The translations under genes were made by a program, and so were the position numbers. DNA of 64,000 nucleotides from Streptomyces exfoliatus (GTDB taxonomy: Bacteria; Actinomycetota; Actinomycetes; Streptomycetales; Streptomycetaceae): positions 1-64,000 of the forward strand of contig NZ_JNZP01000021.1 of the NCBI RefSeq assembly GCF_000725545.1, given 5' to 3'. The notes under the pieces are model-generated. The model ran no database searches. It was not told where the DNA came from and saw only the letters and a program-made list of their open reading frames with translations. How positions within the stretch are numbered: the first letter of the stretch is position 1; each line of letters starts with the position of its first letter. Positions 50,127 to 59,267 of the stretch are shown one piece after another.

Positions 50127-51671
50127 ATGCGACATCCCCCACGTCTGTCCGCGCTGCTCTCCGGAGCGGCGCTCACGATGGCGAGCACCGCGTTCGCCCT
50201 CATGGGAACGGCCCCAGGAGCCGCGGCCGAACCCGCATGCACGGTGGAGTACTCGGTCTCCGGCCAATGGGCCGGCGGCTACCAGGGTGCCGTCACCGTC
50301 ACCAACAACAGTGCCGCGCTGAGCGGTTGGAGCCTCGGCTTCGACTTCCCGGCCGGACAGGTGGTCAGCCAGGGCTGGGGCGGCAAGTGGTCCCAGTCCG
50401 CCGCCACCGTGACCGTCACGAACGAGAGCTGGAACGGCTCGCTCGGCACGGGCGCGAAGGCTACGGCCGGCTTCATCGCCTCGTGGACGGGGACCAACAC
50501 GGCCCCCACCGCGTTCTCGCTCAACGGCGCTCCGTGCACCACCGACGGAGCCGGCCCGACCCCGACCCCGACCACTTCACCCACCACTCCCCCGACCACC
50601 CCACCGACCACTCCCCCGACGACCCCGCCGACCCTGCCGCCGCCGACTCCGGTCACCGGCGCTCCCGAACTCGGCGTCGTCGGGAACAAGTTCGTCGACC
50701 AGTACGGCGCGGTCCGCCGCCTGCTCGGCGTCAACCGCTCCGGCGGCGAGTTCATGTGCGTCCAGGGCCACGGCATCTGGGACGGTCCCGTCGACGACGC
50801 CTCGGTGAAGGCGATCGCCGACTGGAAGGCCAACACGGTCCGCATTCCCCTCAACGAGGAATGCTGGCTCGGCCTGGACAACATCAAGCCCGAATACCGG
50901 GGCACGAACTACGTGAACGCCGTGAAGGACCTGGTGACCAAGGTCCTCGCGCACGGCATGACCCCGGTCGTGGAGCTGCACTGGACGTACGGCCAGTACA
51001 CCGGTAACTCCTCGGGCTGCTCCGACGTGCACGCCTCGTGCCAGAAGCCGATGCCGAACGCGCGGTACACCCCGGCGTTCTGGACCTCGGTGGCGAACAC
51101 GTTCAAGAATGACGAGCGGGTCGTCTTCGACCTGTTCAACGAGCCCTACCCGGACCGGGCGACCTCCACCGCGGCACAGGCCTGGTCCTGTTGGCGCGAC
51201 GGCGGCACCTGCCCCGGCATCGGTTACGAAGTCGCCGGCATGCAGGACCTGTTGGACACCGTGCGTGCCACGGGGGCGAAGAACCTCGTCCTCGTCCCCG
51301 GCATCGCGTACTCCAACGACCTGAGCCAGTGGCTCACGTACCGCCCCACGGATTCGGCGGCGAATCTGGCCGCCGCCTGGCACGTCTACAACTTCAACAC
51401 CTGCTCCAACGAGACGTGCTGGAACGACACCCTCGCCCCGGTAGCCGCACAGGTACCTCTGCTGGCGGGCGAGATCGGTGAGAACACCTGCGGACACGCG
51501 TTCATCGACCGCGTCATGAAGTGGTTCGACGACCGCGGGCTCTCGTACCTCGGCTGGACCTGGAACACCTGGAACTGCAACTCCGGTCCCGCGCTGATCA
51601 GTTCGTACGACGGCACACCCACCGCATTCGGCATCGGGCTGCGCGACCACCTGCGCAGCCTCACCCCCTGA
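50127..51671 (+). CDS. Secreted CBM2-GH5 endoglucanase
   Basis: A 514-residue endo-beta-1,4-glucanase. Signal peptide (1-35), CBM2 (about 37-132), a Thr/Pro linker with repeated TTPP (135-165) and a GH5 barrel with acid/base Glu in VFDLFNEPY and nucleophile Glu in LLAGEIGEN. ATG at 50127 chosen by a GAGGA site 9 nt away. It is followed by GH6 after 17 nt and shares a regulatory region with GH48, giving a coordinated endo/exo mix. Confidence 0.95.
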   Translation: MRHPPRLSALLSGAALTMASTAFALMGTAPGAAAEPACTVEYSVSGQWAGGYQGAVTVTNNSAALSGWSLGFDFPAGQVVSQGWGGKWSQSAATVTVTNESWNGSLGTGAKATAGFIASWTGTNTAPTAFSLNGAPCTTDGAGPTPTPTTSPTTPPTTPPTTPPTTPPTLPPPTPVTGAPELGVVGNKFVDQYGAVRRLLGVNRSGGEFMCVQGHGIWDGPVDDASVKAIADWKANTVRIPLNEECWLGLDNIKPEYRGTNYVNAVKDLVTKVLAHGMTPVVELHWTYGQYTGNSSGCSDVHASCQKPMPNARYTPAFWTSVANTFKNDERVVFDLFNEPYPDRATSTAAQAWSCWRDGGTCPGIGYEVAGMQDLLDTVRATGAKNLVLVPGIAYSNDLSQWLTYRPTDSAANLAAAWHVYNFNTCSNETCWNDTLAPVAAQVPLLAGEIGENTCGHAFIDRVMKWFDDRGLSYLGWTWNTWNCNSGPALISSYDGTPTAFGIGLRDHLRSLTP

Positions 51672-51688
51672 AAGGAATCCCCACCCGC

Positions 51689-53425
51689 ATGAGCCGCACC
51701 AGTCGCACCGCCCTCCTGGCGGCGCTCGGCCTCATCACGGCCACCGGCGCCACCGCCACCGTCTTCGGCACCGCCACCGCCGGCGCCGCCACCCCCGGCT
51801 GCAAGGTCGACTACCAGGTCACCAACCAGTGGAGCACCGGCTTCGGCGCCAACGTGACCGTCACCAACACCGGTGACCCGGTCTCCGCCTGGACCCTGGA
51901 GTGGTCCTACGGCGGCAACCAGCAGGTCACCCAGGGCTGGAACGCCACCATCACCCAGGCCGGCGCCGCCGTCACCGCCAAGAACGCCTCCTACAACGGC
52001 GCCCTGGCCACCGGCGGTTCCACCTCCTTCGGCTTCAACGGCACGTACAGCGGCACCAACGCCGTGCCCGCCACCTTCAAGCTGAACGGCGTCACCTGCA
52101 ACGGGGCCACCGAGCCGACCGAGCCCCCGACCACCCCGCCCACCACTCCCCCGACGACCCCGCCGCCGGCCGGCAGCAAGGTCGACAACCCGTACGCCGG
52201 CGCCAAGGTGTACGTGAACCCCGACTGGAGCGCGAAGGCCGCCGCCGAGCCCGGCGGCAGCAGGATCGCCAACCAGCCCACCGGCGTATGGATGGACCGG
52301 ATCGCCGCCATCAACGGCACCCCCGGCGCCAGGGGCCTGCGCGCCCACCTCGACGAGGCCCTGAAGCAGAAGGGCACCGGAGAGATCGTCGTCCAGCTGG
52401 TCATCTACAACCTGCCGGGCCGCGACTGCGCGGCGCTCGCCTCCAACGGCGAGCTCGGCGCCACGGAGATCGGCCGCTACAAGACCGAGTACATCGACCC
52501 GATCGCCGCGATCCTCGCCGACCCCAAGTACGCGGGCCTGCGGATCGTCAACGCGGTCGAGATCGACTCGCTGCCGAACCTGGTCACCAACGTCTCCGGC
52601 CGTCCGACGGCCACCGCCAACTGTGACGTCATGAAGGCCAACGGCAACTACATCACCGGTGTCGGCTACGCCCTCAACAAGCTGGGCTCGATCGGCAACG
52701 TATACAACTACGTCGACGCCGGTCACCACGGCTGGCTGGGCTGGGACAGCAACTTCGGCCCGTCCGCCGAGCTGTTCAAGACCGCTGCCACGGCCGAGGG
52801 CTCCACGGTCGACAGGGTGCACGGCTTCATCGTCAACACCGCCAACTACAGCGCCCTGAAGGAGGACCACTTCAAGATCGGGGACTCCGTCAACGGCACC
52901 TCGGTGCGCACGTCGAAGTGGATCGACTGGAACCAGTACACCGACGAGCTGTCGTACGCCCAGGCGATGCGCGACAAGCTCGTCTCGATCGGCTTCAACA
53001 GCAACCTCGGCATGCTGATCGACACCTCCCGCAACGGCTGGGGCGGCACCCAGCGGCCCACCGGTCCGGGCGCGCTGACCAGCGTCGACACGTACGTCAA
53101 CGGAGGCAAGTACGACCGCCGCATCCACCTCGGCAACTGGTGCAACCAGTCCGGTGCCGGTCTCGGCGAACGGCCCCAGGCGGCGCCCGCCGCGGGCATC
53201 GACGCGTACGTCTGGATGAAGCCCCCGGGCGAGTCCGACGGCGCCTCCAAGGAGATCCCGAACACCGAGGGCAAGGGCTTCGACCGCATGTGCGACCCGA
53301 CGTACACGGGCAACGCCCGTAACGGGAACAGCATGTCGGGCGCGCTGCCGGACTCCCCGCTCGCGGGCCAGTGGTTCTCGGCCCAGTTCCAGGAGCTCAT
53401 GAAGAACGCCCACCCGGCGCTGTAA
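51689..53425 (+). CDS. Secreted CBM2-GH6 exo-cellobiohydrolase
   Basis: A 578-residue non-reducing-end cellulase. Signal peptide (to about 33), CBM2 (36-133), Thr/Pro linker (138-160) and GH6 domain with the catalytic-acid region VIYNLPGRDCAALASNGE and the DAGHHGWLGWDSN loop. Its length and extra loops fit the exo-acting Cel6B type rather than the shorter endo Cel6A. AAAGGAA overlaps the GH5 stop, so the two are one transcript. The linker and CBM2 resemble those of GH5. Confidence 0.95.
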   Translation: MSRTSRTALLAALGLITATGATATVFGTATAGAATPGCKVDYQVTNQWSTGFGANVTVTNTGDPVSAWTLEWSYGGNQQVTQGWNATITQAGAAVTAKNASYNGALATGGSTSFGFNGTYSGTNAVPATFKLNGVTCNGATEPTEPPTTPPTTPPTTPPPAGSKVDNPYAGAKVYVNPDWSAKAAAEPGGSRIANQPTGVWMDRIAAINGTPGARGLRAHLDEALKQKGTGEIVVQLVIYNLPGRDCAALASNGELGATEIGRYKTEYIDPIAAILADPKYAGLRIVNAVEIDSLPNLVTNVSGRPTATANCDVMKANGNYITGVGYALNKLGSIGNVYNYVDAGHHGWLGWDSNFGPSAELFKTAATAEGSTVDRVHGFIVNTANYSALKEDHFKIGDSVNGTSVRTSKWIDWNQYTDELSYAQAMRDKLVSIGFNSNLGMLIDTSRNGWGGTQRPTGPGALTSVDTYVNGGKYDRRIHLGNWCNQSGAGLGERPQAAPAAGIDAYVWMKPPGESDGASKEIPNTEGKGFDRMCDPTYTGNARNGNSMSGALPDSPLAGQWFSAQFQELMKNAHPAL

Positions 53426-53450
53426 GGAAACACGGGCCGAGAGGCCCCTC

Positions 53451-53486
53451 GGTGCCGCATCCGTCCGGCGGGACGGATGCGGCACC
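53451..53486. terminator. Terminator after GH5-GH6, 16-bp stem
   Basis: Perfect 16-bp inverted repeat (53451-53466 and 53471-53486) with GGCG loop, 26 nt after the GH6 stop. It separates the cellulase pair from the M15 gene. Confidence 0.85.
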
Positions 53487-53524
53487 TTCGCGCGCCGTGC
53501 GGTGTCCCCGCACGGCCCCGCGGC

Positions 53525-53557
53525 GGCGCCGTCATTGGTCGGACGAATGGCGGCGCC
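53525..53557. repeat. Inverted repeat upstream of M15 peptidase
   Basis: Arms GGCGCCGTCATT and AATGGCGGCGCC match at 11 of 12 positions around a 9-nt centre. It lies just before a TTGACG element (53567-53572), so it may be an operator or a leftover of transcription control for the peptidase. Confidence 0.4.
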
Positions 53558-53639
53558 CCGGCGTGGTTGACGCGCGTCGACCTGAGCCGCCACTCTGCGC
53601 ATGGCAGGTGCACATCAATCCCAGATGGAGGCCCGCACG

Positions 53640-54389
53640 ATGCACGGACGCGCTCTCAGTTCACTCCTACCGCGGTTCCTGCTCGCCTTCGCCTTGCTGG
53701 TCACCGGCCTGGCGGGCGTCGTCGCCACCGCCGGGACCGCCCGGGCGGACGGCTGCTACACCTGGTCACGCACCCTCTCCCAGGGAGCGTCCGGCGCCGA
53801 CGTGAGCCAGCTCCAGATCCGCGTGGCCGGCTACCCCGGCTACGGCGGGGTGCTCGCGATCGACGGGTCCTACGGGCCCGCCACCGTCGCCGCCGTGAAG
53901 CGCTTCCAGAGCGCGTACGGGCTCGGCGCCGACGGCGTCGCGGGACCCGCCACCTTCGGGAAGATCTACGAGCTCCAGGACGACGACTGCACCCCGGTCC
54001 ACTTCACGTACGCCGAACTGAACAACTGCAACAGCACCTGGGAGGGCGGCGCGGTGAGCGCGGCCACCGCCCGGTCGAACGCGCTGCGCACCATGTGGAA
54101 GCTGGAGGCGCTGCGCCACGCCCTCGGCGACGAGCCCATCCGGGTCACCAGCGGCTTCCGCAGCCACGCCTGCAACAACGCGGTCGGCGGCGCCACGTCG
54201 AGCCGCCATCTGTACGGCGACGCAGCGGACCTGGGCTCCGGACCGCACTCGCTGTGCCGGCTCGCCCAGCAGGCCAGGAACCACGGCTTCAACGGCATCC
54301 TCGGCCCGGGTTACCCGGGCCACGGCGACCACACCCACGTGGACCACCGCGCCAGTCGCTTCTGGTCCGCCTCCAGCTGCGGCATCTGA
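53640..54389 (+). CDS. Secreted M15-family D-Ala-D-Ala carboxypeptidase with peptidoglycan-binding domain
   Basis: A 249-residue secreted zinc peptidase. Signal peptide (to about 37), PG-binding domain 1 (about 45-115; SQGASGADVSQLQIRV, DGSYGPATVAAVKRFQSAYG) and an M15 catalytic domain with zinc ligands in SSRHLYGDAADL and HTHVDH. ATG at 53640 follows a GGAG site. It trims peptidoglycan stem peptides. Its place between cellulases and cebR is odd; it has its own transcription unit. Confidence 0.9.
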   Translation: MHGRALSSLLPRFLLAFALLVTGLAGVVATAGTARADGCYTWSRTLSQGASGADVSQLQIRVAGYPGYGGVLAIDGSYGPATVAAVKRFQSAYGLGADGVAGPATFGKIYELQDDDCTPVHFTYAELNNCNSTWEGGAVSAATARSNALRTMWKLEALRHALGDEPIRVTSGFRSHACNNAVGGATSSRHLYGDAADLGSGPHSLCRLAQQARNHGFNGILGPGYPGHGDHTHVDHRASRFWSASSCGI

Positions 54390-54424
54390 CCCGCCCTGCC
54401 GGGCGAGGACCTCAGGGCCCGCGG

Positions 54425-55447
54425 TCAACAGGACCGACGCACCACGAGCTCCGTCGGCAGCACGTGCCGACGGGGCTCGTCCGGTCCCTCGGCGATCTCC
54501 TGGATCAGCATCCGGGCCATGGTGCGGCCCATCTCCTCGATGGGCTGGCGCACGCTGGTGAGCGGCGGGTCCATGAGGCGCGCCACCGGGGAGTCGTCGA
54601 CGCCCACCAGGGCCACGTCCTCCGGGACCCGGCGGCCCGCCTCGCGCAGCACGCTCCGGGCGCCTGCCGCCATCACGTCGGACGCGGCGAAGACGGCGTC
54701 CAGGTCGGGGCGTCGGTCGAGCAGCAGCCGCATGGCCCGCCGACCGCCCTCCTCGGTGAAGTCGCCCGTCGAGACCAGTGCCTCGTCGGGCGCGAGGCCG
54801 GCCTCCGCGAGGCCCGCCCGGTAGCCGCCGAGCCGTGCGCGGGCCACGTACATGTCGAGCGGTCCCGTGACGGTCGCGATCCTGCCGCGCCCGCGTCCCA
54901 CGAGGTGCGCGACGGCGGCCCGGCCGGCCCCGATGTTGTCGGAGTCGACGTACGGCACGGGTTCTGCCTCCGAGCGGCGTCCGTTCATGACGACCGGGAG
55001 GCCGAGTTCCCTGATCCGATCGGGGAGCGGGTCGTCTCCGTGGACGGAGGCGAGGAGCACGCCGTCGACGCGCTGGGCGGCGAGGTACTGCTCGAAGCGC
55101 TGCCGCTCCTGTTCGCTGCGGACGAGTGTGAGCAGCAGCTGCTTGTCGGCCTCGGCGAGTTCGGCGCTGACACCACGGATGAGGTCGAGGAAGTAGGGCT
55201 CGGCGAAGAGGCGGGCCTCTGCCTCGGGGATGACGAGGGCGATGGCGTCGGTGCGGCTGCCGGCCAGGGCGCGGGCGGCCTGGTTGGGGACGTAGCCGAG
55301 TTCGGCGACGGCTCTGGCGACGGCCGTTCTGGTCTGCTCGCTCACCCGGGGGGAGCCGTTGATCACCCGGGAGACCGTGCCCCGTCCGACCCCGGCCCTG
55401 GCGGCCACCTGCTCCAGGGTGGGTCTGCCGCTCTGCCGTCCACTCAC
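54425..55447 (-). CDS. cebR: CebR, LacI-family repressor of cellulose/cellobiose utilisation
   Basis: A 340-residue LacI regulator. Helix-turn-helix: PTLEQVAARAGVGRGTVSRV, hinge QAARALAGSR, then a sugar domain. The recognition helix (GRGTVSRVINGS) differs from that of the two pectin LacI proteins, in line with the different operator. Known CebR of Streptomyces binds TGGGAGCGCTCCCA and is released by cello-oligosaccharides. Here it is divergent from cebE, with one perfect 16-bp box in front of its own gene and one before cebE. GTG start with GGGAG site. Confidence 0.92.
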   Translation of the reverse strand: MSGRQSGRPTLEQVAARAGVGRGTVSRVINGSPRVSEQTRTAVARAVAELGYVPNQAARALAGSRTDAIALVIPEAEARLFAEPYFLDLIRGVSAELAEADKQLLLTLVRSEQERQRFEQYLAAQRVDGVLLASVHGDDPLPDRIRELGLPVVMNGRRSEAEPVPYVDSDNIGAGRAAVAHLVGRGRGRIATVTGPLDMYVARARLGGYRAGLAEAGLAPDEALVSTGDFTEEGGRRAMRLLLDRRPDLDAVFAASDVMAAGARSVLREAGRRVPEDVALVGVDDSPVARLMDPPLTSVRQPIEEMGRTMARMLIQEIAEGPDEPRRHVLPTELVVRRSC

Positions 55448-55514
55448 AACTCCCGAACTCCCCTCGTAGGACAACGCGCCGCTCCTCAGCCCGTCGCGTA
55501 AAACCGAAACAGAG

Positions 55515-55530
55515 GTGGGAGCGCTCCCAC
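55515..55530. promoter_or_regulatory. CebR box GTGGGAGCGCTCCCAC (cebR side)
   Basis: Perfect 16-bp palindrome 68 bp upstream of the cebR start, overlapping its probable -10 (TACGGT). Indicates autoregulation. Confidence 0.9.
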
Positions 55531-55693
55531 CGTAGTCCACCCCCACGCCCGCGCGCCACGAGGGCGCGTTCAGGAGATGACGCGACCGTGACGGCCAGGA
55601 GGCCGCGAAACCCCCGGAAAACCTTCCGGTAACGAATCCGCGTTCATGTCTTGACACCCATACCCGCTAGGCAGCAACCTTCCGGCAACGACG

Positions 55694-55707
55694 TGGGAGC
55701 GCTCCCA
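55694..55707. promoter_or_regulatory. CebR box TGGGAGCGCTCCCA (cebE)
   Basis: Perfect 14-bp operator 109 bp before cebE and a little downstream of its probable promoter, the location known from other Streptomyces. Confidence 0.92.
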
Positions 55708-55816
55708 TCCGGGGCGCGCACAGCCTTGCATCGGGTCTGGCAGGCGCCGCCGAGCCGCGTACAGCCGGCCGGGCCTCTTGGCGCACAACGAGCACACCTT
55801 GGACGAGGAGAGTGGA

Positions 55817-57163
55817 ATGCGCACTTCCAGCAGCAGACGTGGACGCCGGGCGGCGATCGCGGCGGTCGCCACCGTCGTGACCGGCACGGTCCTGCTCACC
55901 GGTTGCGGCAGCGACGAGGACAACGGCAAGGCCGGCGACGGCAAGAGCGCCGGGAAGATCACGCTGCGGATCGGGACCTTCGGTTCCTTCGGCTACGACA
56001 ACAAGACCGGCGCCAAGCTCTACGCCGAGTACGAGCGGCTCCACCCGAACATCAAGATCGAAGAGTCGAACGTCTCCGACGGTCAGAAGTACTGGGACAC
56101 CCTGAAGCTCCGCCTCGCCCAGAACAGCGGCGTCGCCGACATCCAGGCCGTCGAGGTCGGCTACATCGCCGAGGCGACCGGCCCGACCATGGCCGGCAAG
56201 TGGGTCGACCTGGGCAAGGAGGGCGGCGCCAAGACCGACGACTTCCTCGAGTGGAAGGTCAAGCAGGCGACGACCGCCGACGGCAAGCTCATCGCCCTCG
56301 GCACCGACATCGGCCCCATGGCCATCTGCTACAACAAGGACCTCTTCGCCAAGGCCAAGCTGCCCACCGACCGCGAGGCCGTCTCCAAGCTGTGGTCCGG
56401 CGACTGGGCCAAGTTCCTCGCCACCGGCGAGAAGTACAAGGCGGCCGCGCCCGCCGGCACCGCCTTCCACGACTCGGCGAGCGGCCTCTTCAACGCCGTC
56501 GTCTCCAGCGACCCGGTGCAGTACGCCAACACGAGCGGCGAACTCGACTGGGAGAACAGCCCCGGCGTCAAGAAGGCCTGGGACACCGCCGTCAAGGCGG
56601 CCGAGGGCGGCCTCACCGCCAAGCTCCGCCAGTTCGACGAGAAGGGCACCTGGAACGCGGCCTTCAAGAACTCGAAGTTCGCCACCGTCGCCTGCCCCAG
56701 CTGGATGACCGGCATCATCAAGGACCAGGCAGGCCCCGGCAACCAGGGCAAGTGGGACATCGCCTCCCCGCCGGTCGCCGGCAACTGGGGCGGCTCCTTC
56801 CTCGCCGTGCCCAAGGCGGGCAAGCACACCAAGGAGGCCGCCGAGCTCGCCGCCTGGCTGACCGCCCCCGAGCAGCACGCCAAGGTGTTCGCGGTCAACG
56901 GCAACATCCCCTCGTCCAAGGACACGCTGGCCTCCACGGCCGTCCAGGAGGCGAAGCTTCCGTACTTCGGTGACACCCCGGTCGGCAAGATCTTCTCCAG
57001 CGCCGCGGCCGGCATCACCCCCGCCGTCATCAGCCGTTACGACGGCCAGGTGAAGACCTTCCTCACCGACAACGGCATCCTCGACATCGAGCAGCGCGGC
57101 ACCGACCCGGCCAAGGCCTGGGACAACGTCAAGAAGCTGGTCGACGACAAGATCGACCAGTAG
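55817..57163 (+). CDS. cebE: CebE, cellobiose/cellotriose-binding lipoprotein
   Basis: A 448-residue ABC receptor for cello-oligosaccharides. Basic n-region SSSRRGRRAAIAAV, lipobox LLTGC, then the LRIGTFGSFGYDNKTGAKLYAEYE start of the mature domain. ATG at 55817 chosen by the GAGGAGAGTGG site. It is followed by the membrane genes after a 17-bp hairpin that probably keeps receptor mRNA more abundant. Identification rests on the full cebR-cebEFG-bglC order and CebR boxes. Confidence 0.93.
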   Translation: MRTSSSRRGRRAAIAAVATVVTGTVLLTGCGSDEDNGKAGDGKSAGKITLRIGTFGSFGYDNKTGAKLYAEYERLHPNIKIEESNVSDGQKYWDTLKLRLAQNSGVADIQAVEVGYIAEATGPTMAGKWVDLGKEGGAKTDDFLEWKVKQATTADGKLIALGTDIGPMAICYNKDLFAKAKLPTDREAVSKLWSGDWAKFLATGEKYKAAAPAGTAFHDSASGLFNAVVSSDPVQYANTSGELDWENSPGVKKAWDTAVKAAEGGLTAKLRQFDEKGTWNAAFKNSKFATVACPSWMTGIIKDQAGPGNQGKWDIASPPVAGNWGGSFLAVPKAGKHTKEAAELAAWLTAPEQHAKVFAVNGNIPSSKDTLASTAVQEAKLPYFGDTPVGKIFSSAAAGITPAVISRYDGQVKTFLTDNGILDIEQRGTDPAKAWDNVKKLVDDKIDQ

Positions 57164-57173
57164 CGGGGACGTC

Positions 57174-57211
57174 TGCCGGTCCGCCGCCCGCCCGCGGGCG
57201 GCGGACCGGCA
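57174..57211 (+). terminator. Intercistronic hairpin between cebE and cebF, 17-bp stem
   Basis: Perfect 17-bp stem (57174-57190 with 57195-57211) and CCCG loop, 10 nt after the cebE stop. It lacks a U-tract; as in other sugar operons it probably acts as a partial terminator or 3' stabiliser, giving more receptor than permease. Confidence 0.75.
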
Positions 57212-57254
57212 CCGTCCGCACCACCGCACGCATCGACCTGGAAGGACGCCCCTC

Positions 57255-58259
57255 GTGGCCACCTCCGTTCGGGCGAAGCCGGACGGCTCCCAGCCGCCCG
57301 CCGCACCGCCCTCCTCCCCCCGCTCCCGGAGCCACCGCTCCCCCTCGGGCGGCTGGCGCAGCACGCTCTACCGCTGGGACCTCAAGGCGATCCCGTACGT
57401 CTTCATCGCCCCCTTCTTCCTCACCTTCGCCGCCTTCGGCCTCTTCCCGCTGATCTACACCGGCTGGCTGTCGCTCAACCGGGTCGAACTCGGCGGTGAC
57501 CCGACCTGGAAGGGTCTGGAGAACTACACCGACCTCGCGACCAGCGAGTTCTTCTGGAACGCGCTCTTCAACACCTTCACCATCGGCGTCATCGCGACCG
57601 TTCCCCAGCTGCTCATGGCGCTGGGCCTGGCGCACCTGCTCAACTACAAGCTCCGCGGCCGGGGATTCTTCCGGGTCGCGATCCTCGCCCCGTACGCCAC
57701 CTCGATCGCGGCGGCGACCCTGGTCTTCGCCCAGCTGTTCAACACCGACTACGGGATGATCAACGGCGTCCTGGGCTGGTTCGGGTTCGATCCCGTGAAC
57801 TGGGAGTCGTCCAAGTGGCCGGCGCAGATCGCCATCTCGGTGATCGTCACCTGGCGCTGGACCGGCTACAACGCGCTGATCTACCTGGCCGCCATGCAGG
57901 CCGTGCCGCAGGACCTGTACGAGGCGGCCTCGCTCGACGGGGCCTCGCGCTGGCGCCAGTTCATCAGCGTCACGATCCCCTCGATCAAGCCGACGATCTT
58001 CTTCACGATCATCGTCTCCACCATCGGCGCCACCCAGCTCTTCGGTGAGCCGATGCTCTTCGGCGGCAGCGTCGGCATCAGCGGTGGCAGCGGCAACCAG
58101 TTCCAGACGCTGAGCCTGCTGATGTACGAGAAGGGCTGGGTGACCGGCGCGCTGGGCCAGGCTTCGGCCATCGCCTGGGTCATGCTGCTGCTCCTGCTCC
58201 TGATCGGCGGCGTCCAGGCACTCGTCTCCCGCCACAACCGCAAGAAGCTGGGGGGCTGA
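57255..58259 (+). CDS. cebF: CebF, cellobiose ABC transporter permease
   Basis: A 334-residue membrane protein with a 40-residue Ser/Pro-rich tail and six helices (first: IPYVFIAPFFLTFAAFGLFPL). EAA loop: EAASLDGASRWRQFISVTIP. GTG start with GGAAGGA site. Followed after 4 nt by cebG. The ATPase is expected to be the shared MsiK encoded elsewhere. Confidence 0.93.
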   Translation: MATSVRAKPDGSQPPAAPPSSPRSRSHRSPSGGWRSTLYRWDLKAIPYVFIAPFFLTFAAFGLFPLIYTGWLSLNRVELGGDPTWKGLENYTDLATSEFFWNALFNTFTIGVIATVPQLLMALGLAHLLNYKLRGRGFFRVAILAPYATSIAAATLVFAQLFNTDYGMINGVLGWFGFDPVNWESSKWPAQIAISVIVTWRWTGYNALIYLAAMQAVPQDLYEAASLDGASRWRQFISVTIPSIKPTIFFTIIVSTIGATQLFGEPMLFGGSVGISGGSGNQFQTLSLLMYEKGWVTGALGQASAIAWVMLLLLLLIGGVQALVSRHNRKKLGG

Positions 58260-58263
58260 CCTC

Positions 58264-59178
58264 ATGGCCCGCACACTCGACACGACACCGACGGCCGAGG
58301 CCGAGGCGCCGACGACGGCCCGGCCGGGGCGCAGGTTCCGCCAGTCGGCCGGCAAGCAGCACCACGCCGGCCCGCTCACCTACGTCCTGCTGGTCGTGGC
58401 CGCGTTCGTCTCGCTCTTCCCGCTGTACTGGAACGTCGTCGCCGCCTCGCACACCGGCGAGCGGGTCGTGGAGGCTCCGGCGCCGCTGCTGCCGGGCAAC
58501 CGTCTCCTGGACAACCTCAGCTTCGCCTGGAACCAGGTCGACATGGGCGAGGCGCTGATCAACACCACGGTCGTGGCGAGCCTGGTGGCCCTGTCCACCG
58601 TGCTGTTCTCCACGCTCGCCGGCTTCGCCTTCGCCAAGCTGCCCTTCAAGGGGCGCGGCATGCTGCTCTCCCTGGTGGTCGCCACCATGACGATCCCGCC
58701 GCAGCTCAGCGTCATCCCGCTGTACCAGATCATCACCGACCTCGGCTGGTTCGACCAGCTCCAGTCGGTCGTCCTGCCCTCGCTCGTCGCCGCCTTCGGC
58801 GTGTTCTTCATGCGCCAGTTCCTGGTGGAGGCGCTGCCGATGGAGCTGGTCGAGGCGGCCCGGATGGACGGGGCGCACAGCCTGCGGATCATCTGGCACG
58901 TGGTGTTCCCGGTCGCCCGGCCGGCCATGGCCGTACTCGGCATGCTGGTCTTCGTCCAGGCCTGGAACGACTTCTTCTGGCCGTTCATCGCCCTCACCCC
59001 GGACGGCAACCCCACCCTTCAGGTGGCGCTCGCCGGCCTCGGAGCGGGAAACCACACCGTGGACCACGCGGTCGTGCTGACCGGCGCGCTCATATCGACC
59101 GTGCCGTTGCTGCTCGTCTTCGCCTTCCTCGGCAAGCACATCGTGGGCGGCATCACGGCGGGCGCCGTCAAGAGCTGA
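58264..59178 (+). CDS. cebG: CebG, cellobiose ABC transporter permease
   Basis: A 304-residue membrane protein, six helices after a 35-residue tail. EAA loop: [20 protein letters not shown]; the end is ITAGAVKS, like the AVKG of other MalG-type permeases in the window. Operonic with cebF; 89 nt precede bglC. Confidence 0.93.
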   Translation: MARTLDTTPTAEAEAPTTARPGRRFRQSAGKQHHAGPLTYVLLVVAAFVSLFPLYWNVVAASHTGERVVEAPAPLLPGNRLLDNLSFAWNQVDMGEALINTTVVASLVALSTVLFSTLAGFAFAKLPFKGRGMLLSLVVATMTIPPQLSVIPLYQIITDLGWFDQLQSVVLPSLVAAFGVFFMRQFLVEALPMELVEAARMDGAHSLRIIWHVVFPVARPAMAVLGMLVFVQAWNDFFWPFIALTPDGNPTLQVALAGLGAGNHTVDHAVVLTGALISTVPLLLVFAFLGKHIVGGITAGAVKS

Positions 59179-59252
59179 CCGGCCGCCGCCCCGCACCGTC
59201 CGTCCCCCCTTTCGTACCGCACGTACCGCACGTACCTGCCCCGTACCCGCGT

Positions 59253-59266
59253 TGGGAGCGCTCTTC
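59253..59266. promoter_or_regulatory. Degenerate CebR box overlapping the bglC ribosome site
   Basis: TGGGAGCGCTCTTC matches the CebR operator at 11 of 14 positions, all mismatches being at the 3' end. The GGGAG inside it is the bglC ribosome site, 9 nt before the ATG. Upstream, GTACCGCAC is repeated in tandem (59212-59238 region). Confidence 0.65.
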
Positions 59267-59267
59267 T

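Larger units (their letters stand above)
55448..55816. other. Divergent cebR-cebE control region
   Basis: This 369-bp gap contains no gene but two perfect CebR boxes (55515-55530 and 55694-55707), 179 bp apart. A TTGACA (55651-55656) with CAACCT 18 nt on is a possible cebE promoter; a TACGGT -10 (55534-55529, minus strand) overlaps the edge of the cebR-side box. Confidence 0.7.

Noticed and set aside
50560..50640. Short tandem repeats (ACTCCCCCGACC type) as a possible repeat array
   Set aside because: They encode the Thr/Pro linker between CBM2 and GH5; the same occurs in GH6. No CRISPR-like spacing.
53898..53907. GAAGCGCTTC palindrome inside the M15 gene
   Set aside because: It encodes the conserved VKRFQ of the PG-binding domain and is far from any promoter; codon usage explains it.
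55651..55673. TTGACA with TAGGCA as cebE promoter
   Set aside because: Spacing is only 11 bp; the CAACCT hexamer at 18 bp is weaker but better placed.
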